This document shows positions 34,201-42,784 of a stretch of 64,000 nt of DNA, piece by piece (positions within the stretch are counted from its first letter, which is position 1; each line of letters begins with the position of its first letter). The notes beneath the pieces are model-generated. The model made no database searches, was not told where the DNA came from, and was given only the letters and a program-made list of their open reading frames with translations. The DNA comes from Setoptus koraiensis (taxonomy: Eukaryota; Arthropoda). The translations under genes were made by a program, and so were the position numbers. Location: positions 9,858,001 to 9,922,000 of the forward strand of contig CM106586.1 of the NCBI GenBank assembly GCA_048013815.1. The letters run 5' to 3'.

Positions 34201-36254
34201 CGTCTCTGCACTTGGAAAAAACTCGCCGGCCTATAAGTTGTCTCATTCACAAAAGCGTCGGCTATCCAAGTTGCGCGGAGTCGTCCAAAGTTGTCCGAAG
34301 TCGTCCAAAGTTGCCGAGAGCCTCGGGCCGGCCGCTCGCGTTGATTGCCCAGCTCGCGTTGATTGCCCGGCTCGCGCTGATTGCCCGGCTCGCGCTGATT
34401 GCCCGGCTCGCGCTGATTGCCCGGCAGCCCATCAAAGCTTCATTTGCGCCCATTAAAACTAATCACTTTCTTTTATTCTGAATATCGCCCAATTTACAAC
34501 GCGCCGACCACAGTGAAACAATGGAAAATCTAATGTCGGTCGACCAGTGTCCGTACTCGCCGCCGCGCACCCTACCTCCGTTCTTTTTTGGGCCGCACGG
34601 CGGCCCGGAGGACCCGACAACCGCCATGATATTGCGCGACATGATTCAAGGTCACCACCATCAACAGCAGCAGCAGCAGCACCAACTGCACCAAATGCAA
34701 CAACAACAACCACACCAGCACCACCAGTCGCTAGGCGGCGCTAAAATGACTAAAACAAACTCGTCGTCGTCGTGTCACATGAACCCGTTCACCACCTTCA
34801 ATGGCGACGCTCACCATCAGCTGAATCAGCTGAACCAGATGAACCAGATGAATCATCACGTGCATCACATGGACACGGGCCTCAACCAGCCGGGCTACCC
34901 GTCGCCGCTGCTCGCCCATCACCAGCTCGGCTCCAATCAGCTGGGCTTGGGCGCCGCGTCCTCGGGCAACAATTTGATGTTTGACACGGGCAACTTGTTG
35001 GCGCCGCCGCCCTCGAACCAATCAATTAGATCCAGCTCAACAACAACAACAATATTGTCAGCAACAACAACACCACCGACAGCAGCAATAACCACAAACA
35101 TGACAACCACGGCCACAACAACCGGTGGCTCGGCAACACCAACAACCGGCCAAGGTGCCACAGCGCCCACTGGCGGCCACGATCACGATCATTCGCTGCA
35201 GCAGATTATAATGATGCATCAGCGTCAACAGCAACATCTCCACAGCAACCACCACAACAACAACAACAGCAACATCAACATCAACCACGGCAACCACATC
35301 AATTCAGTATCACCTGTGTCGCCATCTGGCGGCAAGGGAATGATCTCAGCACATGAGGACATTCGTTCGACATTTGCACACAACCATCACCTGACCAATG
35401 CAGCAGGTGGCGCCGGCCAGCCACCTGCGGCCAGTCCGCCTACTACAAAATCACCGGCCTCGTCAATTAAGTCCTCAGAGTCGCCCATTGTGTGCTCTGT
35501 GTCGCCCCCTGTCGCAAATCAAAACAAACACCTCAAGACGAGTAGTGGTTGCGACAAAAGCAAATCCATTAGTCCACTGATGCAACCCATAACTAATGTC
35601 ATCACAAACAATCATCATCAGAACATGCGACTCAACAACAGCAACAACCACTCGACAACCACAACAACAACAACAACAACAGCGACAACAACAAACAACA
35701 AAACTGGACAACAGCAGCAACAACAACAAGACAACAACAATCACGGTCAAATGAGTCCCAATTCAACTATGCACCATTTAGCCGCAACAAGTCACCTGTC
35801 ACATCCCATGCTGGGCGCCCACTCACTTCCGTTGCCGTTGCCCTTGCCCATGGCCCTTCATCATCATCATCATCATCATCCGCACCATCAATCTATGCCC
35901 ATGTCAACAGCGGACAACAACCAGCCGGCAGGTGGAGCTGTTGGTGCCCAAATGAACAATCCTGCCGACTTGTATCACTTTCTCGCCTCAAATCCCTGGT
36001 TTCCGGCTGCACTGAGCCAACAGGCGGCCAGTCAGGGAGCTCTCAATGGCGCAAACAATAACGGAATGTCGTCGGGCTTTCCAACGGCCAACACTCACCA
36101 GTTGAGCGCGGCCATGAATGGCGGTGGAACCGGCCCGGGCGCCAATGCCGCACAAGCGGCCAGCGGTGCGGCAATGGCTCATTCGGCGGCCGTGGCGGCC
36201 CAGCTTCAGTTGTGGCAAGCGATAAATGCTCACCTGAGCGCAACCGAATATTGA
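11024..36254 (+). CDS. Tbx20: Tbx20-family T-box transcription factor (midline/H15 orthologue), whole gene, five coding exons
   Basis: The coding sequence joins 11024-11313, 20493-20769, 30363-30533, 30740-30816 and 34514-36254. This is 2556 nt, or 851 residues plus TGA. The product should be a nuclear, sequence-specific DNA-binding regulator. In animals Tbx20/midline/H15 proteins act in heart, neural and epidermal patterning and often repress. Seen in the sequence: an eh1-like motif FSIEAIM at residues 12-18, a T-box at about 72-271 and a low-complexity tail to 851. Assignment to Tbx20 rather than Tbx1 or Tbx15/18/22 rests on stretches such as [68 protein letters not shown] and DSSRLTDIE. 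Intron phases are 2, 0, 0 and 2, and three fall at T-box positions where introns are common in this family. The tail is much longer than in vertebrate Tbx20 and resembles arthropod homopolymer-rich tails. The start codon is the least certain part. Confidence 0.93.
11735..11804. repeat. 14-bp minisatellite with alternating subunits
   Basis: AGTGACCGCTTGCG and AGTGACCGATGGCG alternate at 11735, 11749, 11763 and 11777. A fifth copy (AGTGACCGATTGCG) starts at 11791. This implies duplication of a 28-bp dimer. Confidence 0.88.
12231..12318. repeat. TTG/TCG triplet tract in intron 1
   Basis: About 88 bases of GTT with GTC interruptions. The minus strand reads as Gln/Arg runs. Confidence 0.88.
13742..13810. 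repeat. Hairpin in intron 1, 20-bp arms with one mismatch
   Basis: 13742-13761 pairs with 13791-13810 at 19 of 20 positions (one A/C mismatch). The loop is a GC-rich 29 bases. Its size is close to a microRNA precursor. Confidence 0.82.
14742..14800. repeat. TTG/CTG triplet tract in intron 1
   Basis: Imperfect GTT/GCT/GTC tract ending in GGTGGTGGTG. Confidence 0.8.
15238..15267. repeat. (CAA)n microsatellite
   Basis: Near-pure CAA run of about nine units in intron 1. Confidence 0.88.
15826..15889. repeat. 10-11-bp tandem repeat
   Basis: ACACGACAAAT and ACACAACAAAT units, about six copies. Confidence 0.8.
18444..18497. repeat. 27-bp tandem duplication
   Basis: Two adjacent 27-bp copies (18444-18470 and 18471-18497) differing at two C/T positions. 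Confidence 0.88.
19150..19286. repeat. Long CTG/TTG triplet tract in intron 1
   Basis: About 137 bases of GTT/GCT triplets, one of the longest regular tracts in the window. The minus strand reads as a poly-Gln run of more than 35 residues, but the surrounding frame shows no protein features and the tract lies in an intron. Confidence 0.92.
20103..20142. repeat. CAA/CAG triplet tract in intron 1
   Basis: About 40 bases of CAA/CAG roughly 350 bases before exon 2. Confidence 0.85.
20493..20769 (+). CDS. Tbx20: Tbx20 coding exon 2 (T-box core)
   Basis: This exon completes Arg97 and encodes residues 98-189. The acceptor is ACAACAG|GCGA and the first base completes the split AGG codon left by exon 1, restoring [14 protein letters not shown]. 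It holds the central beta-barrel part of the T-box, with [20 protein letters not shown], then KSSW, AGKADP, the Tbx20-like [17 protein letters not shown] and [16 protein letters not shown]. The donor is CAC|GTAAGT, phase 0. No stop interrupts the frame. The conservation leaves little doubt that it is coding. Confidence 0.95.
22676..22768. repeat. Back-to-back TTG and CAA triplet tracts in intron 2
   Basis: A short GTT run (22676-22695) is followed by a CAA/CGA tract (22705-22768), so the two orientations face each other. Confidence 0.8.
24561..24608. repeat. Duplicated 22-bp element ending in ACAGGTGA
   Basis: Identical 22-base copies at 24561-24582 and 24587-24608, each ending in ACAGGTGA, with a 26-bp period. 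Confidence 0.88.
25489..25554. repeat. 22-bp minisatellite
   Basis: Three 22-bp copies beginning CACGGCCATGCGGCCCGT (or CACGGCTCTG in copy 3), each with an internal GGCC palindromic core. Confidence 0.88.
25951..26055. repeat. 15-bp minisatellite
   Basis: Seven copies of a unit like ACTCAACTGGCCGAA. Because 15 is a multiple of three, forward and reverse frames stay open (LAETQ- and FGQLS-type pentapeptides), which makes false ORFs. Confidence 0.9.
26344..26398. repeat. Hairpin in intron 2, 18-bp perfect stem
   Basis: 26344-26361 pairs exactly with 26381-26398. Inside, GCAAC (26365-26369) pairs with GTTGC (26375-26379), extending the fold. Confidence 0.88.
28965..29085. repeat. 10-bp tandem repeat region
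   Basis: CACTCTGCAC units grade into CGCACCATAT and CGCACCACGC units, about ten copies. Confidence 0.78.
30363..30533 (+). CDS. Tbx20: Tbx20 coding exon 3 (T-box, dimer/DNA-contact region)
   Basis: These 57 complete codons encode residues 190-246. The acceptor follows a pyrimidine-rich stretch (CTTCCGCCCGACAG|ATC). The protein runs on from HGH into [21 protein letters not shown] variable loop ([15 protein letters not shown]) comes next, then the conserved [20 protein letters not shown] and Leu. By my recollection of vertebrate Tbx20, the loop between PRIH and FRTF is a few residues longer here. The donor is CTG|GTGAGT, phase 0. Confidence 0.95.
30534..30739 (+). other. Tbx20 intron 3 (206 bp)
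   Basis: A short phase-0 intron with donor GTGAGT and acceptor GCAG. It contains a run of 12 C at 30625-30636. The small size contrasts with the 3.7-9.6 kb introns on either side. Confidence 0.92.
30740..30816 (+). CDS. Tbx20: Tbx20 coding exon 4 (C-terminal T-box helix)
   Basis: A 77-base exon encoding residues 247-271 plus two bases of codon 272. It gives [15 protein letters not shown] then [10 protein letters not shown], the end of the T-box, where known structures place the short C-terminal helix that enters the minor groove. The acceptor is GAACGCAG|ATTACG, with a poor pyrimidine tract. The donor is GAACT|GTAAGT, phase 2. It is too short to stand out as an open frame and is found by protein continuity. 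Confidence 0.93.
31295..31337. repeat. 16-bp tandem repeat
   Basis: GTTGTTATCATGGGCA at 31295 and 31311, with a partial copy at 31327. Confidence 0.85.
31672..31774. repeat. TTG/TCG/CTG triplet tract in intron 4
   Basis: About 100 bases of imperfect GTT, GCT and GTC triplets. Confidence 0.88.
32013..32054. repeat. 13-bp tandem repeat
   Basis: AACGTTCGCAAAG in three copies plus a partial one. Each holds a GAACGTTC palindrome. Confidence 0.85.
32624..32692. repeat. TTG/CCG triplet tract in intron 4
   Basis: GTTGCTGTT and GTTGCCGCT units over about 70 bases. Confidence 0.85.
34334..34423. repeat. 18-bp minisatellite just before exon 5
   Basis: Five copies of GCTCGCGCTGATTGCCCG, with T for C in the first two, ending 90 bases before the exon 5 acceptor. 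It lies outside the expected branch-point region. Confidence 0.88.
34514..36254 (+). CDS. Tbx20: Tbx20 coding exon 5 (low-complexity C-terminal tail)
   Basis: The acceptor CGACCACAG|TGAAACAATGG joins the CT from exon 4 to T, giving LTDIEL-ETMENLM. This matches the LTDIE-RESVESL pattern expected just after a Tbx20 T-box. The exon encodes residues 273-851 and ends at TGA 36252-36254. The tail starts with [21 protein letters not shown]. It then has His/Gln-rich (about 300-330), Met/Asn/Gln-rich, Thr-rich and Ser/Pro-rich parts with several SP sites. A Thr/Asn/Gln run lies near 650-685 and a seven-His run near 721-727. The more ordered segment [20 protein letters not shown] starts near 757, and an Ala-rich end finishes in [14 protein letters not shown]. 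Such tails usually carry activation or repression functions in T-box proteins, but no domain is recognisable here. Confidence 0.93.
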
Positions 36255-36350
36255 ATCTTGCACACACACTTGTTGTATAAATACATACATAGCATAGAGA
36301 AATAATGTTGCATTTGTGATAGTTTTGATTAGTATAAAAAACAAAAATCA

Positions 36351-36394
36351 GTTAGTTAATTAGTTAGTTAGTTAGTTAGTCAATTAGTTAGTTC
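36351..36394 (+). repeat. (GTTA)n microsatellite in 3' UTR
   Basis: Imperfect GTTA tetranucleotide run with ATTA interruptions, between the stop codon and the polyadenylation signal. Confidence 0.8.
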
Positions 36395-36537
36395 GGTAGC
36401 ATGAGTGGTGGTAGTGCTATTTTGTGTATAAAATCAATTGTATCTACTCTGATCGCTTGTATCGCCCATCATTAATATAACTATAACATACAACGTAATA
36501 TCAAACGACTTATGAGCTGGCATAAACGAAAGACAAT

Positions 36538-36547
36538 AATAAATAAA
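36538..36547 (+). terminator. Polyadenylation signals for Tbx20
   Basis: Two overlapping AATAAA hexamers at 36538-36543 and 36542-36547, about 285 bases after the stop codon. This is the first good cluster downstream of the coding sequence on the + strand. Confidence 0.6.
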
Positions 36548-36932
36548 TAACGAGAAATTGAGCCAATTGACTCTTTTGCATTCGCTCACTTTCGCCTGTC
36601 GATATCTCACTGATTACTGTCAGCTTGTTGTCTGACTGTTCATTGAAAATCTCGTTTGACAGCTCCAAATTGATCTAAAAATATCCTTTCGACTTGGTAC
36701 CAAATGAGCTCGAAATCTTGCCTATGATTCGAGTAGCTCCGAGGTGTCAATTCATCAATATAATTGTGTTAGTAATCTTTCTTGTTTCGGGCCAAACTCT
36801 CCAAGTCTCTCCAAGTTGGCATGCAAAATCCGCTAATCAGTTGATTCTCTTCTAAATGTTTGCTATGACAAAATTGAGCCGCTCACAGAGTGATGCCTTG
36901 TCCACAAGATAACGGTGCAATAGATGACGATT

Positions 36933-36995
36933 AAATTTTGGTTACACTGCCGGAAAAGATTAACAAATTTTGGTTACACTGCCAGAAAAGATTAA
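36933..36995. repeat. 31-bp tandem duplication
   Basis: Copies at 36933-36963 and 36965-36995 differ at one base (CCGG against CCAG). Confidence 0.9.
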
Positions 36996-37227
36996 TGAGA
37001 CAGTGAGTAGCTCTGGCGTAAGTGGCTCCATCTCGCATCGCAAGTCGAAGATGTGTGGCCATCTCGCGGCCAGGCCCGGCATCTCTCTGTACACTATACC
37101 AGAGTATGGGCACCCTGTGAGGCATCTCTCCGGCTATGCTGCAAAGGTCCGTCCAGTGTGGGCATCTTGCCAATTATAGCACAACTCACACATCTTGACA
37201 GGTTGGTTAGCCAAAACAGATTGGAGC

Positions 37228-37285
37228 CTCGAAATGTGGTTCCATTTGAGCCATGAAAGAGGCTCAAAATGGACGACATTTCGAG
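37228..37285. repeat. Imperfect 25-bp inverted repeat
   Basis: CTCGAAATGT and GAGCC blocks at 37228-37252 are mirrored at 37261-37285 with small differences in the middle and an 8-base loop. Confidence 0.75.
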
Positions 37286-38695
37286 AAAGGCTAGATGTGG
37301 GTTGAAATTTCCGTCCGCCGGGTGGCGACACTGTCCCGCTGTATGGCCCGAAATATAGCGAAAGATGGCGTGAGGGTGCTTGTTCTTCTGTCGACATTAT
37401 ATCCTCTGTCAACATTGGCAAAATTGAGGCAAACAATGGATGTGCAACAACAATAGAAACTAATTCAAACAGATAATAATTCAATTCATCAATCCATTCA
37501 ATGGCAAACGAAACAGAATGGATGCGCTGGCTGATTGAGCCCACCATTTAACAGTACTGACGGTTACTTATGTGCCGGAAGTTGTGCCACATTGCTCTGT
37601 TGTTGACAGCGGAGCGGACCGGCCCGACCTAACCCGCACTGGATCCCTGAACGGTCCGGTATACCGACCGGGTGAGGCGCGCCACCTATGACTATCCGTG
37701 GCTATCTATGCGATATATGGTGATATATTGTGACATGTTGTGACTATGTCACCATATGTGCGCCTATAAGTGCCATTGTCGACTGTTCGCTGGCGCGCCC
37801 GATGACGCAAGCCAGTTGGCAAGCTAGCTCACAATTGTGGCACAATAGAGGCTCGCTTGCAATGTCAGACATAGAGTGAGTGTGTCGCTTGGCGCCCCTC
37901 AGATGTCGCTGGCCGGCAGCGGGCCGCGCGCGAGCCCATTTGCATTTGATGAACTGCGTAAACATACGCATACAGATACAGGTAATTAATGTTTGTCAGG
38001 TAATTAGGCGAGATTGATACAACAGCGGGCGAGCGTTATCCTCGGCGAGCATCTTGTCTCGAATGTGTGTCCGCTAATGACCATAATTGGTGGCCACAAA
38101 CAAACAAGCAATCAAGCGACCGGGCGATCGGGCGATCAAGCGAACGACCACTCAAACTGGCCAAAACTGGCCACTGACCGCAACAGCCTATAGGGCAGCC
38201 AATGGAGAAGCGAATGGATATAGAGAAGCAAATAAACGCAGAGAGGCAAACAAACAAACGCAGAGAAGCAAATAAACAAACGACTAATCAGACTGATCAG
38301 ACCAATCAGACTAATCAGCGATTAGCAATCAGTGGACTGACAGAAAGTAACATCTCAACTTTTACTGACGCTTAGATGCGCTGGTTGGTGGCGCTGTAAT
38401 TGAGTGTAGCGATCAATTAAAACGACGAGCAGAAATTAAATAACTCGCAATAACAGCCAGACGCGACCATTGACTGTCGATGATGGACGACGATTAAATT
38501 TAGATAAACTGGCGCTGATAACTAACGAGCACATAAACGTTTTAGTTCGTACGCGCCGGCGAAATTCTTGTCGGTGTCGCGAAGCGGAATTGTCTCGTGT
38601 CTGTTAAAACGCTCGTTTATCCGTTGCTGTTGGTTGGTTGATACGTTCGGATCGCTCCGGTCTCCGGTATCAAACTGGCGAGCACGCGTGAAGAC

Positions 38696-38760
38696 CCACC
38701 GACGGCAACCACCGACGGCAACCACCGACGGCAACCACCGACGGCAACCACCGACAGCAG
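38696..38760. repeat. 13-bp minisatellite
   Basis: CCACCGACGGCAA in four perfect copies and one diverged copy. Confidence 0.88.
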
Positions 38761-39012
38761 CAGCAGCAACCACAACGACAACCGCATCATGCAAACGACA
38801 GCAACAACACACAAGCGACAGCAACAACATGCAAACGACATACAAACAACATACAAACAACACGACGGCGATATCGCGCCGGCGATAAAATTCCCGACTT
38901 TATGTCTGCCGTCGCGCCGCCTCAACGCGCCCGTCACCCGCGACCTGTGAAGCGGGCGGCATTTCTGGCGAGTGCTCGCCAGTCTCGGCCGCGAACGCGC
39001 CGCATCTACGTT

Positions 39013-39084
39013 TATATCTGGTCGTGTCATTTTATTTATATCTGGTCGTGTCATTTTAGTTATATCTGGTCGTGTCATTTTGGT
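39013..39084. repeat. 24-bp minisatellite
   Basis: Three copies starting TATATCTGGTCGTGTCATTT at 39013, 39037 and 39061. The minus strand gives an eight-residue peptide repeat, an artefact of the unit length. Confidence 0.88.
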
Positions 39085-39271
39085 TATAGGCACGTCAAAT
39101 GTGACGGCCGTCACATCGTCTCGACGAGATACTGTGACAGATAATTGACGAATATGGAAATGTCAGGCCGCCAGATACCAGCGCCACGCAGTCACCTGTC
39201 GCTGAGCAGTCACCTGTCGCGAGCAGCGCCAAAGTGGCAATATTTTCGCGATTCCGTCAGTGCGATATTGC

Positions 39272-39327
39272 CATATTTGCCGCATTTGCCGCATTTGCCG
39301 CATTTGCCACATTTGCCACATTTGCCC
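39272..39327. repeat. 9-bp tandem repeat
   Basis: CATTTGCCG and CATTTGCCA units, about six copies, giving HLP- or AFA-type peptide repeats in forward frames. Confidence 0.85.
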
Positions 39328-42156
39328 GTGGTGGCCATTTTGCCCCGCACACCGCATTGCGGAGCCGGCGCGGAGCAAAAATTATTGCAATTATGGCAAA
39401 AATTTTTTGCCGAATGGCAACCGATTCGCGGCCGGCTGGCTGGCCTTCGCTCGAGCTCAATTTTGTCGAGCCGATAGCTCAATTTGACCGACCATTCATT
39501 TGTGAGCCGGCTCCATCGGCGGCAAGCGCGGGCCGGCTAATTTGGCATGGGCAAGTGCCAAATGTGGCAACTGGATGCGATATTTCACATGGAGCGCCAA
39601 TGGCAGCAGCAATCTTGTTATCTATTATCGCCGGCGTGATCTCTCAATTTGTCTGCGGCGCACAAATTGAGGGGTCGGCCGCGGCGGCCGCCGCGGCAGC
39701 AACCGCACTGGCCGACCGCAACAAGCCGCCGCCGCGCCACCGACGCCCGCCGCACCGCTGACGAGACGCGGCCGCGCGATAACCGTCGCGGGACGCCGGC
39801 GGACGCGCAGCAAACGAACAATGGCAACAATAAACGGCGAAACAATTTGAATACCCGGCTCACCTGTTGCGCCGGTGTGGCCCCGGTGCGCCGGCCACGC
39901 CGGGCCGCAACTCGAGCCAACAATTAGTGCGCGCCGTAATTAGCGGCCGCTGGTGGGTGGCGGTGGCCAGAGTGTCGGCGGCCAGAGTGTCGGTGGCCAA
40001 AGTGTCGGCGCTATTAATTATCGGCCGGCTCGGGCCGGTCGGCGGCGAGTCGCTGCGGCCCGCAACAGCGGCGGGCCTGTAATTGGCAAGTGTGAGTTTG
40101 CGCAGTTTGCGCGCCAGTTGCCACACACAGCCGGCGATTATGTAATCGGCGTTGTTGGCGCACAGGCGAGCCCCCGGGCTGGCAGCGCAAACAAAACGCT
40201 GATGACTTAATCATCGGCACCGTTGGCGTTACTTCTGGGCGTGCTGCCAGCTGTTCACCTGTTGGCTCACCTGTCGCTGTCAGTTTGTGTCGTACGTTCC
40301 GACGGTCACTGTTGGACAGTGCATGCGCGGAATTTGCCATTTTCGCCACTTGCCGCTTGCGCGGCCGCCAATTCGGACCTGTCAGCCAATTGCCTACTCA
40401 AACTGCCAATTTGGCCGCTTCGGCCGCTTCGGCCGCTTCGTCCAGTTCGTCCAGTTCGGCCCAGTGGTCAGTTCGGCCCAGTGGCCAACCGTGATTCACA
40501 GGCTGTGAACCCGGCAAAGCGAGCCGAGCTTGCCACCGGCTTCGTGCGCTCGCCGGCCCGACCATCAATCATCGCGCGGCTCGCAATTGCGAACGGAACG
40601 CGCGGATATCTCAATTGTGGCCGCCAAATTTGCATTCTCTCTCGCCCGATCTGGTCGGATCTCGCCAAACGAAACTGGCATATATTGCATACATATACAA
40701 TGCATATATATATAAAGCGTATATTCGTGTGTGGCGGCCTCTCGGCGGCACCGTCGATGAAAAAACTCGCCCGACCAACGCCGCACTCACTGGCGTTTTG
40801 TTCAGCGCGGCCAAATCCGCGACCAGATTAGCGACCGGCCGATCCCGATCGCGCCGCAGTCGGGCAGTCGTAAGCCGTCATGAGTGTCGGCCCGGCCAGG
40901 TGACCGGCTGCAGCGGCCACTATGGCCCTGGTGGCCGCGCGCGATGATTGATGAGCGGATGAGCGAGTGACCGGGTGAGCTGCGCTCGGGCGAGCGGACC
41001 GACGGGCGAGCGAGCGCATAATGAGCGCGAATGAGCGCCCCAGAAGAGCGAACGAAAACAAGCGGCCTCGTTGGTACTCGTAATTGTGCCAACAAGCTCG
41101 CCCGACACTGCGAAATGATCGCTATGAGCACAATTAATTCATTTCGCTCGGTCCGTCTCATTGCGGGCCGGGTTGCGCCACGGCGATCCGACGGGCCGCT
41201 TGTGCCCGGCAAACAAACAAACAAACATTCGTTGCAAGTCGGCGCGAACGGGTGAAACGGGCGAACGGGCAGCCGCGGAACGGGGGCTGCAGTCCGGGCG
41301 GGCCGGGCGGCCCGCGGCGACAACGAACGCGCAACAAGACTGACAGAGTCGTGCGCCGGGTATGCGAGCTATGCAAATGCGGCCGGCGCGTCGGCTGTTA
41401 CCTGTGGGCTGTTGCGCGGATTCTCACGCTTGCGCTGGCGCGATCACACAGTTCTTAATGAGAACTGGCGAGAGATTTCGTGCGCAATTCAACAGTTGCC
41501 CGACTCGGACGGCCGTGCCGGGCGCCGGGCCGCCTGAGAAGGCCTGTGAGAAGGCCGGCTTGCGAGCGGCGGGTCGGCGGCGGGCGCGGGCGCGGCCGGT
41601 GTGAATCTTATTACGGCGTTCGTTCAATGGCGCTGTTCAACGATAATAAGTCCATTGATAATGATTGATCGATTGTGCGATGATTGTAATTAAGAAGCTG
41701 CCCGGCGAGCGGCGGCTCGCCGGCTGCAATTGGCCAATTGTTGCCATTGTTGGCATCGTTGATCGGCGAGATTCTCCGATTTCGTCGTCTTGGGCCATCG
41801 GGCCGGCCGACGTTCGCGACCGGCCGGCTATCGGCGCGGCCAGTCGGCCACTGAGACTAGCGAATAGTTGTGGCAAATAAACAAGAATAAACAAGAATAA
41901 ACAACGAGAGAAACAAGAATGGCCCGACTGGCAGCTCCTTTGTTGGCCGTGCTCGTCGTGTCGCCCGTCGCATGGGCACAGGTCGGCGCGGCTCGGCTCG
42001 GCGCGGAGCGGGTCGCCCGCCACTGCGACAGGTCACCTTGGCGTGTATCCAGCACACACATTATATACACTGTGTACTATGTAGTGCGCAGTGCGCCGTC
42101 GGGCCGGCAACGTAAGCCGTCACAACAATGGCCGGATTAGGCGGATATGAGAGGGT

Positions 42157-42226
42157 CGCTTTGTTGTCGCTGCCGTTGTTGCTGCTGTTGTTGTTGCTGT
42201 TGTTGCTGTTGCCGGTGTCGCTGTTG
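42157..42226. repeat. TTG/CTG triplet tract
   Basis: Imperfect GTT/GCT/GTC triplets over about 70 bases. Confidence 0.82.
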
Positions 42227-42380
42227 TGACGGCTCGAATCATTCATTGTTTGCTTAGCTAAATGGCGCGCTCACCTGTGCTGCCGCCGCCGCTGCCGGCC
42301 AATTCACCTGGCGAGCGCTGCCGCTCGCACGAAGCGGGCAAGGTTAGCTAACAAGTGGCTGCCGCTCGTTACCTGCATTG

Positions 42381-42437
42381 TTACCTGTTACCTGTCCGAT
42401 GTTACCTGTTGGCTGTTACCTGTTGGCTGTTACCTGT
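42381..42437. repeat. TTACCTGT array with 14-bp period
   Basis: TTACCTGT at 42381, 42388, 42402, 42416 and 42430. The last three are spaced 14 bp with GTTGGCTG-type spacers, the same period as the TCACCTGT array at 2317. Confidence 0.82.
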
Positions 42438-42646
42438 GCTCGTTGCTCGGCGCTCGTTCAAGTTCATGCGCTGTGCCGCTGGGCGGCGAGACGGCCGCGC
42501 AACTATGCACTTGTTTGTTCGCACTTTATAGGCCCGCTTCGCTCGCCGGACTGCGGCGCTCCGCGCCGCGATTCACCGTTGTGTGTGGTCGCCCGATGAG
42601 CATGATCAGCGATTTGGCCGCTCGGGCAGTCGGCCGCTGCCGCTGT

Positions 42647-42784
42647 TGTTGCCGCTGTCGTTGCTGTTGTTGCTGATGCGACTGCTGCCCACCACACACA
42701 ACAACAACAACAACAGCGGCAACAACAGCGGCAACAACAGCGGCAACAACAGCAGCAACAACAACAACAGCAGCAACAGCGGCA
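42647..42784. repeat. Opposed TTG and CAA triplet tracts
   Basis: GTT/GCT triplets (42647-42678) switch to CAA/CAG/CGG triplets (42700-42784) around CCACCACACA. The two halves are roughly complementary and could fold. Confidence 0.85.

Larger units (their letters stand above)
30817..34513 (+). other. Tbx20 intron 4 (3.7 kb)
   Basis: A phase-2 GT-AG intron. It contains a 16-bp repeat at 31.30 kb, a (GT)n run near 31.49 kb, triplet tracts at 31.67 and 32.62 kb, a 13-bp repeat at 32.01 kb, AT-rich stretches at 32.1-33.3 kb, and an 18-bp minisatellite at 34.33 kb shortly before exon 5. No coding gene is recognised. Confidence 0.9.
36255..36560 (+). other. Probable 3' UTR of Tbx20
   Basis: AT-rich sequence directly after the stop codon, with a GTTA repeat (36351-36394) and overlapping polyadenylation signals near its end. 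The cleavage site is inferred from the signals, so the exact end is uncertain. Confidence 0.6.

Noticed and set aside
41919-42140. 73-codon frame starting with a signal-peptide-like stretch (MARLAAPLLAVLVVSPVAWA)
   Set aside because: The hydrophobic start is typical of GC-rich chance frames. The remainder has no domain and no convincing splice donor.
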